Assembly (NCBI GenBank): GCA_020639215.1
Contig: JACKHA010000011.1
Span: 24,460 to 88,459, forward strand
Direction of reading: 5' to 3'
Length of the DNA stretch: 64,000 nt
Source of the DNA: Phycisphaeraceae bacterium
GTDB lineage: Bacteria; Planctomycetota; Phycisphaerae; Phycisphaerales; UBA1924
Shown here: piece after piece, positions 24,877 through 34,250 of the stretch
How the letters are laid out: the number at the start of each line of letters is the position of its first letter
How positions within the stretch are numbered: position 1 is the first letter of the stretch
The notes under the pieces: generated by a model
What the model saw: the letters and a program-made list of their open reading frames with translations, nothing else
Database searches by the model: none
What the model was told of the DNA's origin: nothing
Translations under genes and position numbers: made by a program

Positions 24877-25410
24877 TCACTTGAGCGTGTGCTTCCCCTT
24901 GCCCATCCGTTCCGCGTTGAACCGCGACAGCGCCGGCGGATGGTCCTTGAGCAACTTCACCAACTGGCTCGGCGTGCACTCCAGACGCAGCGCCGCCCGC
25001 CCCGGCTCCCACCGGCACGCCGCCAGCATGTCCATCGCCTCCGCCAGCAGGGCCGCGTAGTCCCAGTGCTCCGGGTTGCACGAGACCTTCCCGCCGCGGC
25101 AGCGCGACCGCCACAACGCCGACCGCGCATCCCCGTCCGGCACCGGCGCCCGCGCCTCGACCGCCAGCGCGAGCCGCAGCCGCCTCATCGCCACCCGCGC
25201 GTTCTCGATCGCCGAGCGCCGCTCCCCCGCCGAGGCCGCGATCCCCGTCGGCTCGTGCGTCAGCGTCACCTTGGTCTCGACCTTGTTGCGATGCTGCCCG
25301 CCCGGCCCGCCGGACCGCCCCTTGGCCGCCCCGCACTGGTCCAGCAGCGACTCCTCATCCAGCGAAGCCGGGTGAGGGAAGCGGGCGAGGATGAATCCTG
25401 GCTGCGTCAT
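24877..25410 (-). CDS. Small GGQ-containing release-factor-like protein
   Basis: A 177-residue protein with the catalytic loop GGPGGQHRNKVETKVTLTH at about residues 34-52, matching the peptidyl-tRNA hydrolysing domain of release factors. It lacks the RF1/RF2 codon-recognition domain, so it is comparable to ArfB/YaeJ-type or other short RF-like proteins, which free stalled ribosomes. The C-terminal half (about 95-177) is distinct and ends with a basic GKGKHTLK tail. ATG 25410 follows GAGG. It converges with prfB, separated by tandem GC-rich repeats. Confidence 0.82.
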   Translation of the reverse strand: MTQPGFILARFPHPASLDEESLLDQCGAAKGRSGGPGGQHRNKVETKVTLTHEPTGIAASAGERRSAIENARVAMRRLRLALAVEARAPVPDGDARSALWRSRCRGGKVSCNPEHWDYAALLAEAMDMLAACRWEPGRAALRLECTPSQLVKLLKDHPPALSRFNAERMGKGKHTLK

Positions 25411-25433
25411 GCGCCTCGTGACTCGATGCCGAA

Positions 25434-25580
25434 CGCGGAGGGCGCGGAGGTGACGCGGAGAGCGCGGAGGTTTGAGGCGGGGTGGAGCCGGAATCCGCGT
25501 GCGACACAGTCGTCGACAAGCCTTCTCAACCCACGCCTCCCTTCGCTGCCTCCGCACAACCTCCGCGGTCTCCGCGTTCG
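25434..25580. repeat. Inverted arms of CGCGGAGG-type repeats
   Basis: Tandem GCGGAGG-containing units (about 25434-25476) are mirrored by CCTCCGCG-containing units (about 25545-25580), about 70 bp apart, in the gap between two minus-strand genes. Confidence 0.6.
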
Positions 25581-25586
25581 CCCCCA

Positions 25587-26687
25587 TCAGCACGCCGTGG
25601 TCGGAACCGCCGCCAGGTCCAGCCCGTCGCGATGCCCCGCGTCCAGCATTACGCTCCCCAGCCCCGCGATCATGGCCGCGTTGTCCACGCAAAGCGCCAT
25701 CGGCGGGATCACCAGTCCCAGCCCGTGCCCGGCGGCGAACGTCGCGAGTTCGGTCCGCAGACGCGAGTTGGCCGTGACCCCGCCGCCCGCCAGCAGCGTC
25801 CGCACGTCCACGCCTCTTTCGCGCAGGTGCTCCACCGCCCGCCCAAGTTTCAGCGTGATCGCCGCCACCGCCGCCCGCTGGAACGACGCCGCCAGATCGC
25901 GTCGGCGCTGGTCGGTCAGCACCGGCCGCTCCGCCTCGGGCACCGCTGGCCCACCGTGGGCCGCGTACAGCAGCGCGGTCTTCAGACCCGAGTACGAAAA
26001 ATCCAGCGACCCGGGCCCGAGCCGGCTGATCGGCAGATCGAACGCCCGCTCATCCGCCCCCGCCTCGCACGCCAGCGCGTCGACCCGCGGCCCGCCCGGG
26101 AACCCAAGCCCCAGGATCGCCGCCGCCTTGTCGTACGCCTCGCCCATCGCGTCGTCGATCGTCGCCCCCAATCGCTCAATATCGAGCAGCGAGCCGTCGC
26201 GTCCGCCAACGACGTAGATCGACGTGTGCCCACCGCTCACCACGAGCCCGAGCGCGGGCAGCGCGACCGGCGAGTCTGCGTGCGATTCCTCGCGGTCGTC
26301 GCGGCCCTGCCCATCTCGATTCGTCAACAACCCCGCGTACAGGTGCGCATGCACATGGTCCACCCCGACCAGCGGCACCCCCAGCGACCACGCCAGCGCC
26401 TTGGCCGCCGCCACGCCCACCAGCAGGCACCCGATCAGCCCCGGGCGATGCCCGACCGCCACCGCCCCGATCTCCGCCAGCGTCACCCCCGCCTCGCGCA
26501 GCGCCGCCCGCACCACCGGCGTCAGGTGCTCCACGTGCGCGCGGCTGGCGATCTCCGGCACCACGCCGCCGTACTCCGCGTGCAGGTCGTTCTGCGACGC
26601 CACGACGTTCGACAGCACCACCAGCCCATCGCGCACCACCGCGCACGCGGTCTCGTCGCACGAGGACTCGATCCCGAGCACGATCAT
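25587..26687 (-). CDS. tsaD: tRNA N6-adenosine threonylcarbamoyltransferase
   Basis: Transfers the threonylcarbamoyl group to A37 of ANN-decoding tRNAs (t6A) together with TsaB/TsaE. Full length at 366 residues; starts GIESSCDETACAVV, followed by YGGVVPEIASRAHVEHLTP with the metal-binding His residues, the nucleotide-binding VVSGGHTSIY, LDFSYSGLKTALL and AGGGVTANSRLR. The gene lies 31 bp downstream of the S41 peptidase gene on the same strand, so the two are probably co-transcribed. No other t6A gene is in the window. Confidence 0.96.
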   Translation of the reverse strand: MIVLGIESSCDETACAVVRDGLVVLSNVVASQNDLHAEYGGVVPEIASRAHVEHLTPVVRAALREAGVTLAEIGAVAVGHRPGLIGCLLVGVAAAKALAWSLGVPLVGVDHVHAHLYAGLLTNRDGQGRDDREESHADSPVALPALGLVVSGGHTSIYVVGGRDGSLLDIERLGATIDDAMGEAYDKAAAILGLGFPGGPRVDALACEAGADERAFDLPISRLGPGSLDFSYSGLKTALLYAAHGGPAVPEAERPVLTDQRRRDLAASFQRAAVAAITLKLGRAVEHLRERGVDVRTLLAGGGVTANSRLRTELATFAAGHGLGLVIPPMALCVDNAAMIAGLGSVMLDAGHRDGLDLAAVPTTAC

Positions 26688-26718
26688 CGCCGGCGCGCCG
26701 CCATCACTCGCCCCAGCA

Positions 26719-28419
26719 TCACGGCGTCCCCGCCGGCGCCGCCTCGGTCGGAGCCGCCGGCTCCTCCGCCGCAGATCCGCCGCTCCCCGCCGGCTCCAGG
26801 TCCGCGTCGATCAGCCACCGCTCCACGTTCCGCCCCGTGATCCGCAGGCGGCTCACCTCACGCCCCTGGGCGTCCACCACCACAACATGCCCGCCCAGCA
26901 AGTCCAGGTCATCCGCCCACAGGTCACGCTCGGCCCGCCCGTCCTCGCCCGCCACGCCCGTGAGCGTCTCGATCCGCCGATCGATCCGCACGATCTCGCG
27001 GATCAGCCGGTCCCGCAGGGCCTGTACACCGACCAGTTCCTCCGCCGCGACCTCGTCGCCCATCGGCGGGTTCCCGCCGACCGCCTCCCAGCGACCCGAG
27101 TCCTGGCGCAGGCAAACCGCCCGGTGAGCCGCCGCCAACTGCGGGTCCGCCAGCCGCTCCACGACCCACGCCGGGTTCTCCCATTCCCCTTCATCCTCCG
27201 ACTGCCCGCGGATCACCTCCAGTTCGCGCCGGACCTCGAACAGCGCCCCCACCTGCTCGTCGGTCATCGGCACGAAGAACCCGTCCGACGGGTCCACGCC
27301 CCACACCGCCGAGTCGTCGTGACGCTGGATCGAACGCCCCGTCGGCAGGTAGTACCCCTGCTGGGTCAGCCGGATCTGGGCCCCGCCGCCCGATCGCAGC
27401 GGCTGCACCGTCTGCACGCTCCCCTTGCCGAACGAGCGTGTGCCGAGCACCACCGCCCGCCCGTTCTCCACCAGCGCCCCCGCCAGCACCTCGCTCGCGC
27501 TCGCGCTCGACTCGTTGAGCATCACCACCATCGGGAAGTCCGCCAGCGTCCCCTGGCGATGGGCCCGGGCCACCTCCTCCGGGAACGCCCGCCCGCGTGT
27601 CGAGACGATCACGCCCTCCTCGATCAGCAGGTCCGCCATCACGATCGCCTCCTGCAGCACCCCGCCCGGGTTCCACCGCAGGTCCAGGATCAGCCCCTTG
27701 AGCCCGCCGTCCTGCACGCCCGACTGCACCAGCGCGTCGTACACCTCCCGCGCACACCCCGGCGTGAACTGCGTCAGCCGCACGTACGCGATGCCCCGCT
27801 GCGGGTCGAGCATGAAGTCCCACCCCGAGCCGTCCTCTCCCTCGCGATGCACGCCCTTGACCGCCAGCGTCTTGATGTGGTCCCGGATGATCGTGATCTC
27901 CAGGCGCTCGCGATCCCGCTCGACCGTCAGCGCCACCGGCGTGCCCGCCTCGCCCGTGAGCCGGTCGATGCACTGATCGATCGACAGCCCGAACGTGGAC
28001 TCCCCATCGATCGAAACCACACGGTCGCCCGCCATCAGCCCCGACCGGAACGCCGGCGTGTCCTCCAGCGGCGAAACGATCATCAGCCACCCGTCCGCCT
28101 GGTCGATCTGCGCCCCGATCCCGACGTACTCGCCCAGGATCTCCTTGTCGAAGTCGTCCGAGTTGGCCGGCGGGATGTACTCCGAGTACGGATCGCCCAG
28201 CGCCTCGACCATCCCGCGAATCGCCGCCTGCTGCACCGCCTCCTGGTCCACCTCGCGCACGAACGTGTCGTCGATCAGGCGCTTGACCTCGATGATCGGG
28301 TCGAAGAACGCGTAGTCGCTGCTCGAGCGCGTGAACAGCGCCGCCGCCGACCCCGTCACCGCCACCCCGAGCACCGCCAGCAGCGCCACGTCGAAAGCCA
28401 CTCGCCCGCGTTGGAACAC
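26719..28419 (-). CDS. S41-family C-terminal processing peptidase
   Basis: A 566-residue membrane-anchored protease: N-terminal helix (about 9-30), GYxx-type N domain (DPYSEYIPP), PDZ domain (about 105-185, with AGDRVVSIDGES), and the S41 catalytic region with the nucleophile in NESSASASEVLAGAL and the lysine in RSFGKGSVQTVQPL. After the core comes an about 180-residue C-terminal region without recognised domain. It would cleave periplasmic proteins at hydrophobic C-termini. GTG 28419 is chosen because AGGAGG lies 5 nt upstream; a TTG at 28461 is in frame but has no ribosome site. Confidence 0.92.
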   Translation of the reverse strand: MFQRGRVAFDVALLAVLGVAVTGSAAALFTRSSSDYAFFDPIIEVKRLIDDTFVREVDQEAVQQAAIRGMVEALGDPYSEYIPPANSDDFDKEILGEYVGIGAQIDQADGWLMIVSPLEDTPAFRSGLMAGDRVVSIDGESTFGLSIDQCIDRLTGEAGTPVALTVERDRERLEITIIRDHIKTLAVKGVHREGEDGSGWDFMLDPQRGIAYVRLTQFTPGCAREVYDALVQSGVQDGGLKGLILDLRWNPGGVLQEAIVMADLLIEEGVIVSTRGRAFPEEVARAHRQGTLADFPMVVMLNESSASASEVLAGALVENGRAVVLGTRSFGKGSVQTVQPLRSGGGAQIRLTQQGYYLPTGRSIQRHDDSAVWGVDPSDGFFVPMTDEQVGALFEVRRELEVIRGQSEDEGEWENPAWVVERLADPQLAAAHRAVCLRQDSGRWEAVGGNPPMGDEVAAEELVGVQALRDRLIREIVRIDRRIETLTGVAGEDGRAERDLWADDLDLLGGHVVVVDAQGREVSRLRITGRNVERWLIDADLEPAGSGGSAAEEPAAPTEAAPAGTP

Positions 28420-28638
28420 AGAAACCTCCTCGCCAAGACCGACCCAACCCCGCCCAATCAACTTGTCCTACGCGATGATACGGGCAGGGTTCACCCCCGG
28501 ATGCTCCCCCGCTCGGCATCGGTTCGGCATTCAGCCGCGCCGCCGCCCCGATCCCCGCACCCGTACCGCTACCATCGGTCAGCGCTCGCGCAGAGGCTCC
28601 AACCGCCCGAATCCACCCACCCACACAGGGGACCACCC

Positions 28639-30084
28639 TTGCCCGCCACCACCCGCACCGAATCCGACACAATGGGCGCCATGCAGGTCCCCGCCGACGC
28701 CCTCTACGGCGCTTCCACCGCACGCGCCGTGCTCAACTTCCCCATCTCGGGCCGCGGCCTGCCCCGCGACATGGTCCACGCCTACGCCCTCATCAAGTCC
28801 GCCGCCGCCAAGACCAACGCCGGACTCAACCTCCTCGACCCCGCCCGCGCCGACGCCATCCAGGCCGCCTGCCGCACCATCATCGAGTCCATCGCCGACC
28901 CCGCCTGGCTCGCCACCCACTTCCCCGTCGACACCTTCCAGACCGGCTCCGGCACCTCCACCAACATGAACGCCAACGAGGTCATCGCCAACCTCGTCTG
29001 CAAGGCCAAGGGCAAGCCCCTCGGCTCCTCCAAGGACCCCGCCTACATCGAGTCCGGCGGCGTCCACACCAACGACCACGTCAACATGGGCCAGTCGTCC
29101 AACGACACCTTCCCCACGGCCATGCACGTCGCCGCCGCCGTCGCCATCAAACGAGACCTCATCCCCGCCCTCGAAAAGGTCGCCAAGTCCCTCGCAGACA
29201 AGGCGACCGCTTGGGACACCATCGTCAAGATCGGTCGCACCCACCTCCAGGACGCCACGCCCATCCGCCTCGGCCAGGAGTTCTCAGGCTTCGCCGCCCA
29301 GATGACCCACGCCCAGAACCGCCTCCACCGCGCCCTGCACGTGTTGGGTGGCCTGGCCCTCGGCGGCACCGCCGTCGGCACCGGCATCAACACCCACAAG
29401 CAGTTCGGCCAGCGCGTCGCCGCCGAACTCATGCAGGCCACAGGCGTCCACTTCCGCGAGGCCGCGAACCACTTCGAGGCCCAGCACGCAAAGGACGGCT
29501 ACGTCGAGGCCCACGGCATCCTCAAGACCATCGCCGTCAGCCTCTCCAAGGTCGCCAGCGACATCCGCCTCATGGGCTGCGGCCCGCGCTGCGGCATCGG
29601 CGAACTGAAGATCCCCGCCGTCCAGCCCGGCTCCTCCATCATGCCCGGCAAGGTCAACCCCGTGATCTGCGAGGCCGTCATGATGGTCTGCTGCCAGGTC
29701 ATCGGCAACGACACCACCCTCACCACCGCCAGCCTCGGCGGCATCGGCGGCCTGCTCGACCTCCACGTCGCCATGCCCGTCATGGCCGTCGCCATGCTCG
29801 ACTCGATCCACCTGCTCAGCCGCGCCTGCCACGTCATGACCGACCAGATGCTCGCGGGCCTCGAGCCGGACAAGGACCGCTGCGCCGCACTGATCGAGGG
29901 CTCGCTGGCCATGTGCACCAGCCTCGTCCCGGCCATCGGCTACGACAAGTCCGCCGCCCTGGCCAAGCAGGCGTACAAGGAAGGCAAGACCGTCCGCCAG
30001 CTCGCCATCGAGCAGGGTGTGCTGGCCAAGGACCAGCTCGACAAGCTCCTCGACCCGTGGTCGATGACAAGGCCGGCCGAGTGA
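28639..30084 (+). CDS. fumC: Fumarate hydratase, class II
   Basis: Interconverts fumarate and malate in the TCA cycle, with no iron-sulfur cluster. All family hallmarks are present: DTMGAMQVPADALYGAST at the N-terminus, TGSGTSTNMNANEVIAN, SNDTFPTAMH, the lyase signature GSSIMPGKVNPV and the C-terminal helical domain. The start is TTG 28639 with AGGGGA upstream, giving 481 residues; ATG 28672 would remove the conserved DTMG segment. The gene uses C-ending codons very heavily, as do POT and lpdA, suggesting high expression. Confidence 0.95.
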   Translation: MPATTRTESDTMGAMQVPADALYGASTARAVLNFPISGRGLPRDMVHAYALIKSAAAKTNAGLNLLDPARADAIQAACRTIIESIADPAWLATHFPVDTFQTGSGTSTNMNANEVIANLVCKAKGKPLGSSKDPAYIESGGVHTNDHVNMGQSSNDTFPTAMHVAAAVAIKRDLIPALEKVAKSLADKATAWDTIVKIGRTHLQDATPIRLGQEFSGFAAQMTHAQNRLHRALHVLGGLALGGTAVGTGINTHKQFGQRVAAELMQATGVHFREAANHFEAQHAKDGYVEAHGILKTIAVSLSKVASDIRLMGCGPRCGIGELKIPAVQPGSSIMPGKVNPVICEAVMMVCCQVIGNDTTLTTASLGGIGGLLDLHVAMPVMAVAMLDSIHLLSRACHVMTDQMLAGLEPDKDRCAALIEGSLAMCTSLVPAIGYDKSAALAKQAYKEGKTVRQLAIEQGVLAKDQLDKLLDPWSMTRPAE

Positions 30085-30241
30085 GCCCCGCCCGCCCGCG
30101 GTCCGAACCCCCCGCCAACCCAAGGCCTTGCCCACCCGCCCCGATCGGGTAGGCTGGTCCGCCCGTTCGAACACCCCACCTCCGCCGGGCCACGCCCGAC
30201 CCACGCCCAAACCACGCCCAATCGAGGCCAAGGCACAGCGC

Positions 30242-32365
30242 ATGAGCACGAACCCGCCCCCGATGCCCCCGACCGTCCACGATGCGCCGATCAACCCGAC
30301 GCTACCCAACACCTTCCTCGGGCACCCGCGAGGCCTGTTCCTGCTCTTCTTCGTCGAGATGTGGGAGCGATTCTCCTACTACGGCATGCGCACCCTGCTC
30401 GTGCTCTACCTCACCAGCGTCCTGGGCATCCACCAGGTCCAGCAGGGCCTCTACCAGGGCGAGTTCCGGTTCACCCACACCCGCGCCGCCGCGCCCTCCG
30501 ACACCGCCGACCCCGCCGACGGGGCAACGCCGAAACGCCAGACCGTCGGCTCCGTCGCCTGGCCCACCTACGTCGCCATCGACACCGCATTGCCCGACGC
30601 GCTCGGTGCGTTCGGACGCACCGGCGAATCCCCGATCCAGGTCACCCGCCTCGTGCCGCGCGACACCACCAGCGCCGACGGACAGACCACAACCCAGTGG
30701 ACCCCAGCGTCCGACCCGCTTGCCGCCATCACCGTCGCCGGCGAGCACGGCAACCGCGACTCGTTCACCCCCGACGAGCGCGAGTTCCGGTTCCAGATCA
30801 CAAACCCCTCCGACCAGCCCGTCACCGTCGACATCGAGGCCGTCCAGGGCGAGGGCGTCACGCCCATGTTCGCCGTCAACGGCTCGGCCTCACGCAGCGC
30901 CGTCGAGGTCAAGCCCGACGCCGAGCGCGCCGAGGGCGAGGCTCCGACCACCGTCGTCATCCGCGTCAACTCCCACGACAGCGGACGCTCCTGGGCCGAC
31001 GCCGGCGCCACAAACCTCGCCGGCTGGTACACGGGCCTGGCCTACCTCCTGCCCATCATCGGCGGCCTCATCGCCGACCGCTTCATCGGCACCCACCGCT
31101 CCATGGTCACAGGCGGCATCATCATCGCCCTCGGGCACATCGCCCTGGCCCTCTCCGGCATGGGCGACCTGGCGTACAACGACCTGGGCATGGTCGGCTT
31201 CGTCTTCGGCCTGGCCCTGATCATCATCGGCACCGGGCACTTCAAGCCCACCGTCTCGGTCATGGTCGGCCAGATGTACGCACCCGACGACCCCCGACGC
31301 GACGGCGCATTCTCCATCTTCTACATGGGCATCAACGTCGGCGCCTTCCTCCAGGGCATCATCGTCGGCGTCCTCGGCGAGACCGTCGGCTGGCACTACG
31401 GCTTCGGCGCCGCCGCCGTCGGCATGATCATGGGCCTGGCCGCCTACATGGCCCTGCGCTCGAAGATCATGCCCGGCATCGGCGAGCCCCCCGAAGGCTC
31501 CACCTTCCCCGCATGGGTGTTCCTGCCCGGCGGCATCGCCCTGGCCGCCATCGCCGCCGCCGCGTACCAGTTCAACGTCCTCAACGCCATCGACTGGTTC
31601 ATCAGCCTCCAGCCCGTCACCTGGGCCATCGGCATCGCCGCCGTCGCCTGGATGGTCTGGTTCTCCATCACCCAGCCCCGCGAAGACCGCGGCCCCGTCG
31701 CCTCCATCTTCCTCTTCACACTCTTCAACGCCCTGTTCTGGCTCGGCTTCGAGCAGGCCTCCACCAGCATCAACCTCTTCACCGACCGCGACACCGACCG
31801 CAGCTTCTTCGGCCTCTTCGAGGTGCCCACCACCGTCTTCCAGTCCATCAACCCCTTCTTCATCGTCACCCTCGCCCCGCTCTTCGGCCTCATGTGGCTC
31901 TGGCTCGGAAAACGCAAGATGAACCCCAGCCAGCCCGTCAAGATCGGCCTGGGCCTCGTCCTGCTCGGCTTCGGCTACCTCTTCATGACCTGGGCCGGCC
32001 TGGCCGCCGGCGACGGCGGCGCCAAGGCCACCATGTGGCTCGTCGTGGCCACCTACTTCTGGCACACCGTCGGCGAACTCTTCCTCTCGCCCACCGGCCT
32101 CTCCTACGTCACCAAGGCTGCCCCCAAGAAGTACGTCAGCCTCCTCATGGGCGTGTTCTTCCTGTCCTCCTTCGTCGCAAACCTCATGGGCGGCAAGGTC
32201 GCCGGCCTGGTCAACAAGGTCCAGTCGGGCGAGATCGAGACCCCCTGGGACTTCGGCGGCAAGGCCGACTTCTTCTTCGCCTTCGTCGCCGCCTCCATCG
32301 GCGTCGGCCTGCTCGTGCTGATCTTCTCACCGCTGCTCAAGAAACTCACCGGCGGCCGCGGCTGA
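30242..32365 (+). CDS. Proton-coupled oligopeptide transporter (POT/PTR2) with a large loop insertion
   Basis: A 707-residue MFS protein importing di/tripeptides with protons. Family motifs are present: TM1 EMWERFSYYGMR (ExxERFxYY), GGLIADRFIGTHRS and the PTR2 signature around FYMGINVGAF. Between TM1 and TM2 there is an extra polar domain of about 165 residues (about 74-258) with no membrane segment, rich in Thr/Asp/Pro and beta-like stretches; family members normally have a loop of about 20 there. After it the helices follow normal spacing. ATG 30242 begins a short Pro-rich cytoplasmic tail. It is followed by a converging SLC13-type gene. Confidence 0.9.
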   Translation: MSTNPPPMPPTVHDAPINPTLPNTFLGHPRGLFLLFFVEMWERFSYYGMRTLLVLYLTSVLGIHQVQQGLYQGEFRFTHTRAAAPSDTADPADGATPKRQTVGSVAWPTYVAIDTALPDALGAFGRTGESPIQVTRLVPRDTTSADGQTTTQWTPASDPLAAITVAGEHGNRDSFTPDEREFRFQITNPSDQPVTVDIEAVQGEGVTPMFAVNGSASRSAVEVKPDAERAEGEAPTTVVIRVNSHDSGRSWADAGATNLAGWYTGLAYLLPIIGGLIADRFIGTHRSMVTGGIIIALGHIALALSGMGDLAYNDLGMVGFVFGLALIIIGTGHFKPTVSVMVGQMYAPDDPRRDGAFSIFYMGINVGAFLQGIIVGVLGETVGWHYGFGAAAVGMIMGLAAYMALRSKIMPGIGEPPEGSTFPAWVFLPGGIALAAIAAAAYQFNVLNAIDWFISLQPVTWAIGIAAVAWMVWFSITQPREDRGPVASIFLFTLFNALFWLGFEQASTSINLFTDRDTDRSFFGLFEVPTTVFQSINPFFIVTLAPLFGLMWLWLGKRKMNPSQPVKIGLGLVLLGFGYLFMTWAGLAAGDGGAKATMWLVVATYFWHTVGELFLSPTGLSYVTKAAPKKYVSLLMGVFFLSSFVANLMGGKVAGLVNKVQSGEIETPWDFGGKADFFFAFVAASIGVGLLVLIFSPLLKKLTGGRG

Positions 32366-32390
32366 CCCGCTCGGACATCGAAGCCCAACC

Positions 32391-32418
32391 ACGAGCCGCG
32401 CGGCGCAAGCCCGCGGTT
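32391..32418. repeat. Single copy of the 28-bp GC-rich repeat
   Basis: Identical to the two copies near 19497-19634; placed between the converging POT and SLC13-type genes. Confidence 0.65.
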
Positions 32419-32443
32419 CGTTGCGCGCGCCCGGCCCAGCCCC

Positions 32444-34018
32444 TCACGGCCCCGCCGTCTCCCCACCCCCAACCCCGCCCCCGACCACAGCCAGAATCGA
32501 ATCCCCCGCGACCATGCTCAGCACCGTGATCACCACGATCCCGATCAGGTTCAGCCCGATCCCAGCCTTGCCCATCTCGCGGATCGTCACACGCCCCGAG
32601 CCGAACACGATCGCGTTCGGCGGCGTCGCCACCGGCAGCATGAACGCCATGCTCGCCGCCACCGCCGCAGGCACGATCAGGCGCATCGCGTCCACGCCCT
32701 CCATCGCCGCCGCCGCCGCCACCAGGATCGGCAGCAGCGTCGTCGTCACCGCCGTGTTGCTCGTCAGCTCCGTCAGGAAGATCACGACCGTCGTGATGAT
32801 CAGCACCATCAGCCAGATCGGCATCCCCTCGAGCCCCTGGAACATCCGCCCGATGTACGCGTCCACCCCGTTGGCCGAGATCGCCGCCGCCAGGCTCAGC
32901 CCGCCGCCGAACAGCAAGAGCGTGCCCCACGGCAGCCGCTCGGCCGTCCGCCAGTCCATCGCGAACGTCCGCTCACCCGGCCTCACCGGGATCAGGAACA
33001 GCGCCAGCGCCGCCATGATCGCGATCGACGAGTCGTTCAGCCCCATCAGCACGAGCCACCCGTGCTCCTGCCCGAGCCCGTTCAGTACCGGCTTGAACAC
33101 CCACAGCAGCACCGTGCACACGAACACGCACAGCACCACCCACTCGCCCCGACGCACCGCCCCAAGCGCCTTCAGCTCCCCCTTGATCAGCGCCTTGCCC
33201 CCCGGGATCTCCTTCAGCCGCACCGGCTGGCTCACGAACACCATGTACACCCACGCCAGCGGCAGCATCACCGCCACAAGCGGCACCCCCAGCAGCATCC
33301 ACTGTGCGAAACCGATCTCCTTGCCCACCATGTCCGCCGCAACCTGCCGCATGATCGCGTTCGGCGCCGTCCCGATCAGCGTCGCCACCCCCCCGATCGA
33401 AGACGCGTACGCGATCCCCAGCAGCAGCGTTGAGTCGAAGTTCGGATCGGGCGACCGCAGCTGATCGCTCGGCGTCCCCTCCGGCGCGTGCCGCATCGCC
33501 ACCAGCGTGATCACGCTCAGCGCGATCGGCAGCATCATGATCGTCGTCGCCGTGTTGCTCACCCACATGCTCATCACCGCGCTGGCCAGCATGAACCCGC
33601 CGATCAGCCGGCGCGGCCCCGTCCCCACCAGCCGCACCGTCAAGAGCGCGATCCGCTTGTGCAGCCCCCAACGCTCCAGCCCCAGCCCCAGGATGAACCC
33701 CCCCAGGAACAGAAAGATCACGTCGCTCGCGTACGGCGCCGCCGACGCCCGGATCGACAAGCACCCGCACAGCGGGAACGCCACCAGCGGCACCAGCGAC
33801 GTGGCCGACAGCGGGATCGCCTCGCTCAGCCACCACACCGCCATCAGCACCCCGATCGCCGCCGTCGCACGCCCCGCCTGCGTCAGCCCCGACACCACCG
33901 CCCCGCCCTCATCCAGCGTCGCCCCCGGCAGCAGCACATACGCCACCACCGCCAGCACCGGCCCCAGCCCGAGCCCGGCCCACGAGACAACACCCGCAAC
34001 ATCCTGTTTCCCTGCCAT
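32444..34018 (-). CDS. SLC13/DASS-family anion:sodium symporter
   Basis: A 524-residue transporter with about 11-12 hydrophobic helices. The duplicated SNT motifs that bind sodium and substrate are visible: MWVSNTATTIMMLPI in the first half and TELTSNTAVTTTLLP in the second, plus TAPNAI and ATPPNAIVFGSG. DASS proteins import dicarboxylates, citrate or sulfate with sodium; the substrate is not decided by these motifs. ATG 34018 lies 9 nt after TAGTCT and has no Shine-Dalgarno. Expression is apparently monocistronic. Confidence 0.9.
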   Translation of the reverse strand: MAGKQDVAGVVSWAGLGLGPVLAVVAYVLLPGATLDEGGAVVSGLTQAGRATAAIGVLMAVWWLSEAIPLSATSLVPLVAFPLCGCLSIRASAAPYASDVIFLFLGGFILGLGLERWGLHKRIALLTVRLVGTGPRRLIGGFMLASAVMSMWVSNTATTIMMLPIALSVITLVAMRHAPEGTPSDQLRSPDPNFDSTLLLGIAYASSIGGVATLIGTAPNAIMRQVAADMVGKEIGFAQWMLLGVPLVAVMLPLAWVYMVFVSQPVRLKEIPGGKALIKGELKALGAVRRGEWVVLCVFVCTVLLWVFKPVLNGLGQEHGWLVLMGLNDSSIAIMAALALFLIPVRPGERTFAMDWRTAERLPWGTLLLFGGGLSLAAAISANGVDAYIGRMFQGLEGMPIWLMVLIITTVVIFLTELTSNTAVTTTLLPILVAAAAAMEGVDAMRLIVPAAVAASMAFMLPVATPPNAIVFGSGRVTIREMGKAGIGLNLIGIVVITVLSMVAGDSILAVVGGGVGGGETAGP

Positions 34019-34043
34019 GGCGGGCAGAGACTACCACATCGCT

Positions 34044-34107
34044 CCCCTCCCCCGCGTGCGGGGGAGCTGTCAGACGAGGCTCGGCGAGTCTGACGAAGGG
34101 GGTAGTC
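34044..34107 (+). repeat. CCCCTCCCCCGCG palindromic repeat (copy b)
   Basis: Two adjacent hairpins, CCCCTCCCCCGCG/CGGGGGAG and TCAGAC/GTCTGA, bounded by GGGGG. It lies in the divergent spacer between the SLC13-type gene and the 146-residue ORF. Confidence 0.75.
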
Positions 34108-34110
34108 CTT

Positions 34111-34172
34111 GTCGCACAGGCTTTCAACCTGTGTCGGCGCTGAGGTGGCACAGGTTTGCAGCCTGTGTCGCC
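34111..34172 (+). repeat. Two tandem GCACAGG...CCTGTGT hairpins
   Basis: Two units about 33 bp apart with stem GCACAGG/CCTGTGT and loops CTTTCAA and TTTGCAG. Related, more degenerate units lie at 59242-59322. Confidence 0.7.
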
Positions 34173-34250
34173 AGCGCAGACGCCGAGTGCTTCGCACCCG
34201 TTGCACACCGCCCCAACCCCACCCACGCCTATCCTCGAACGGAGGTCCAC

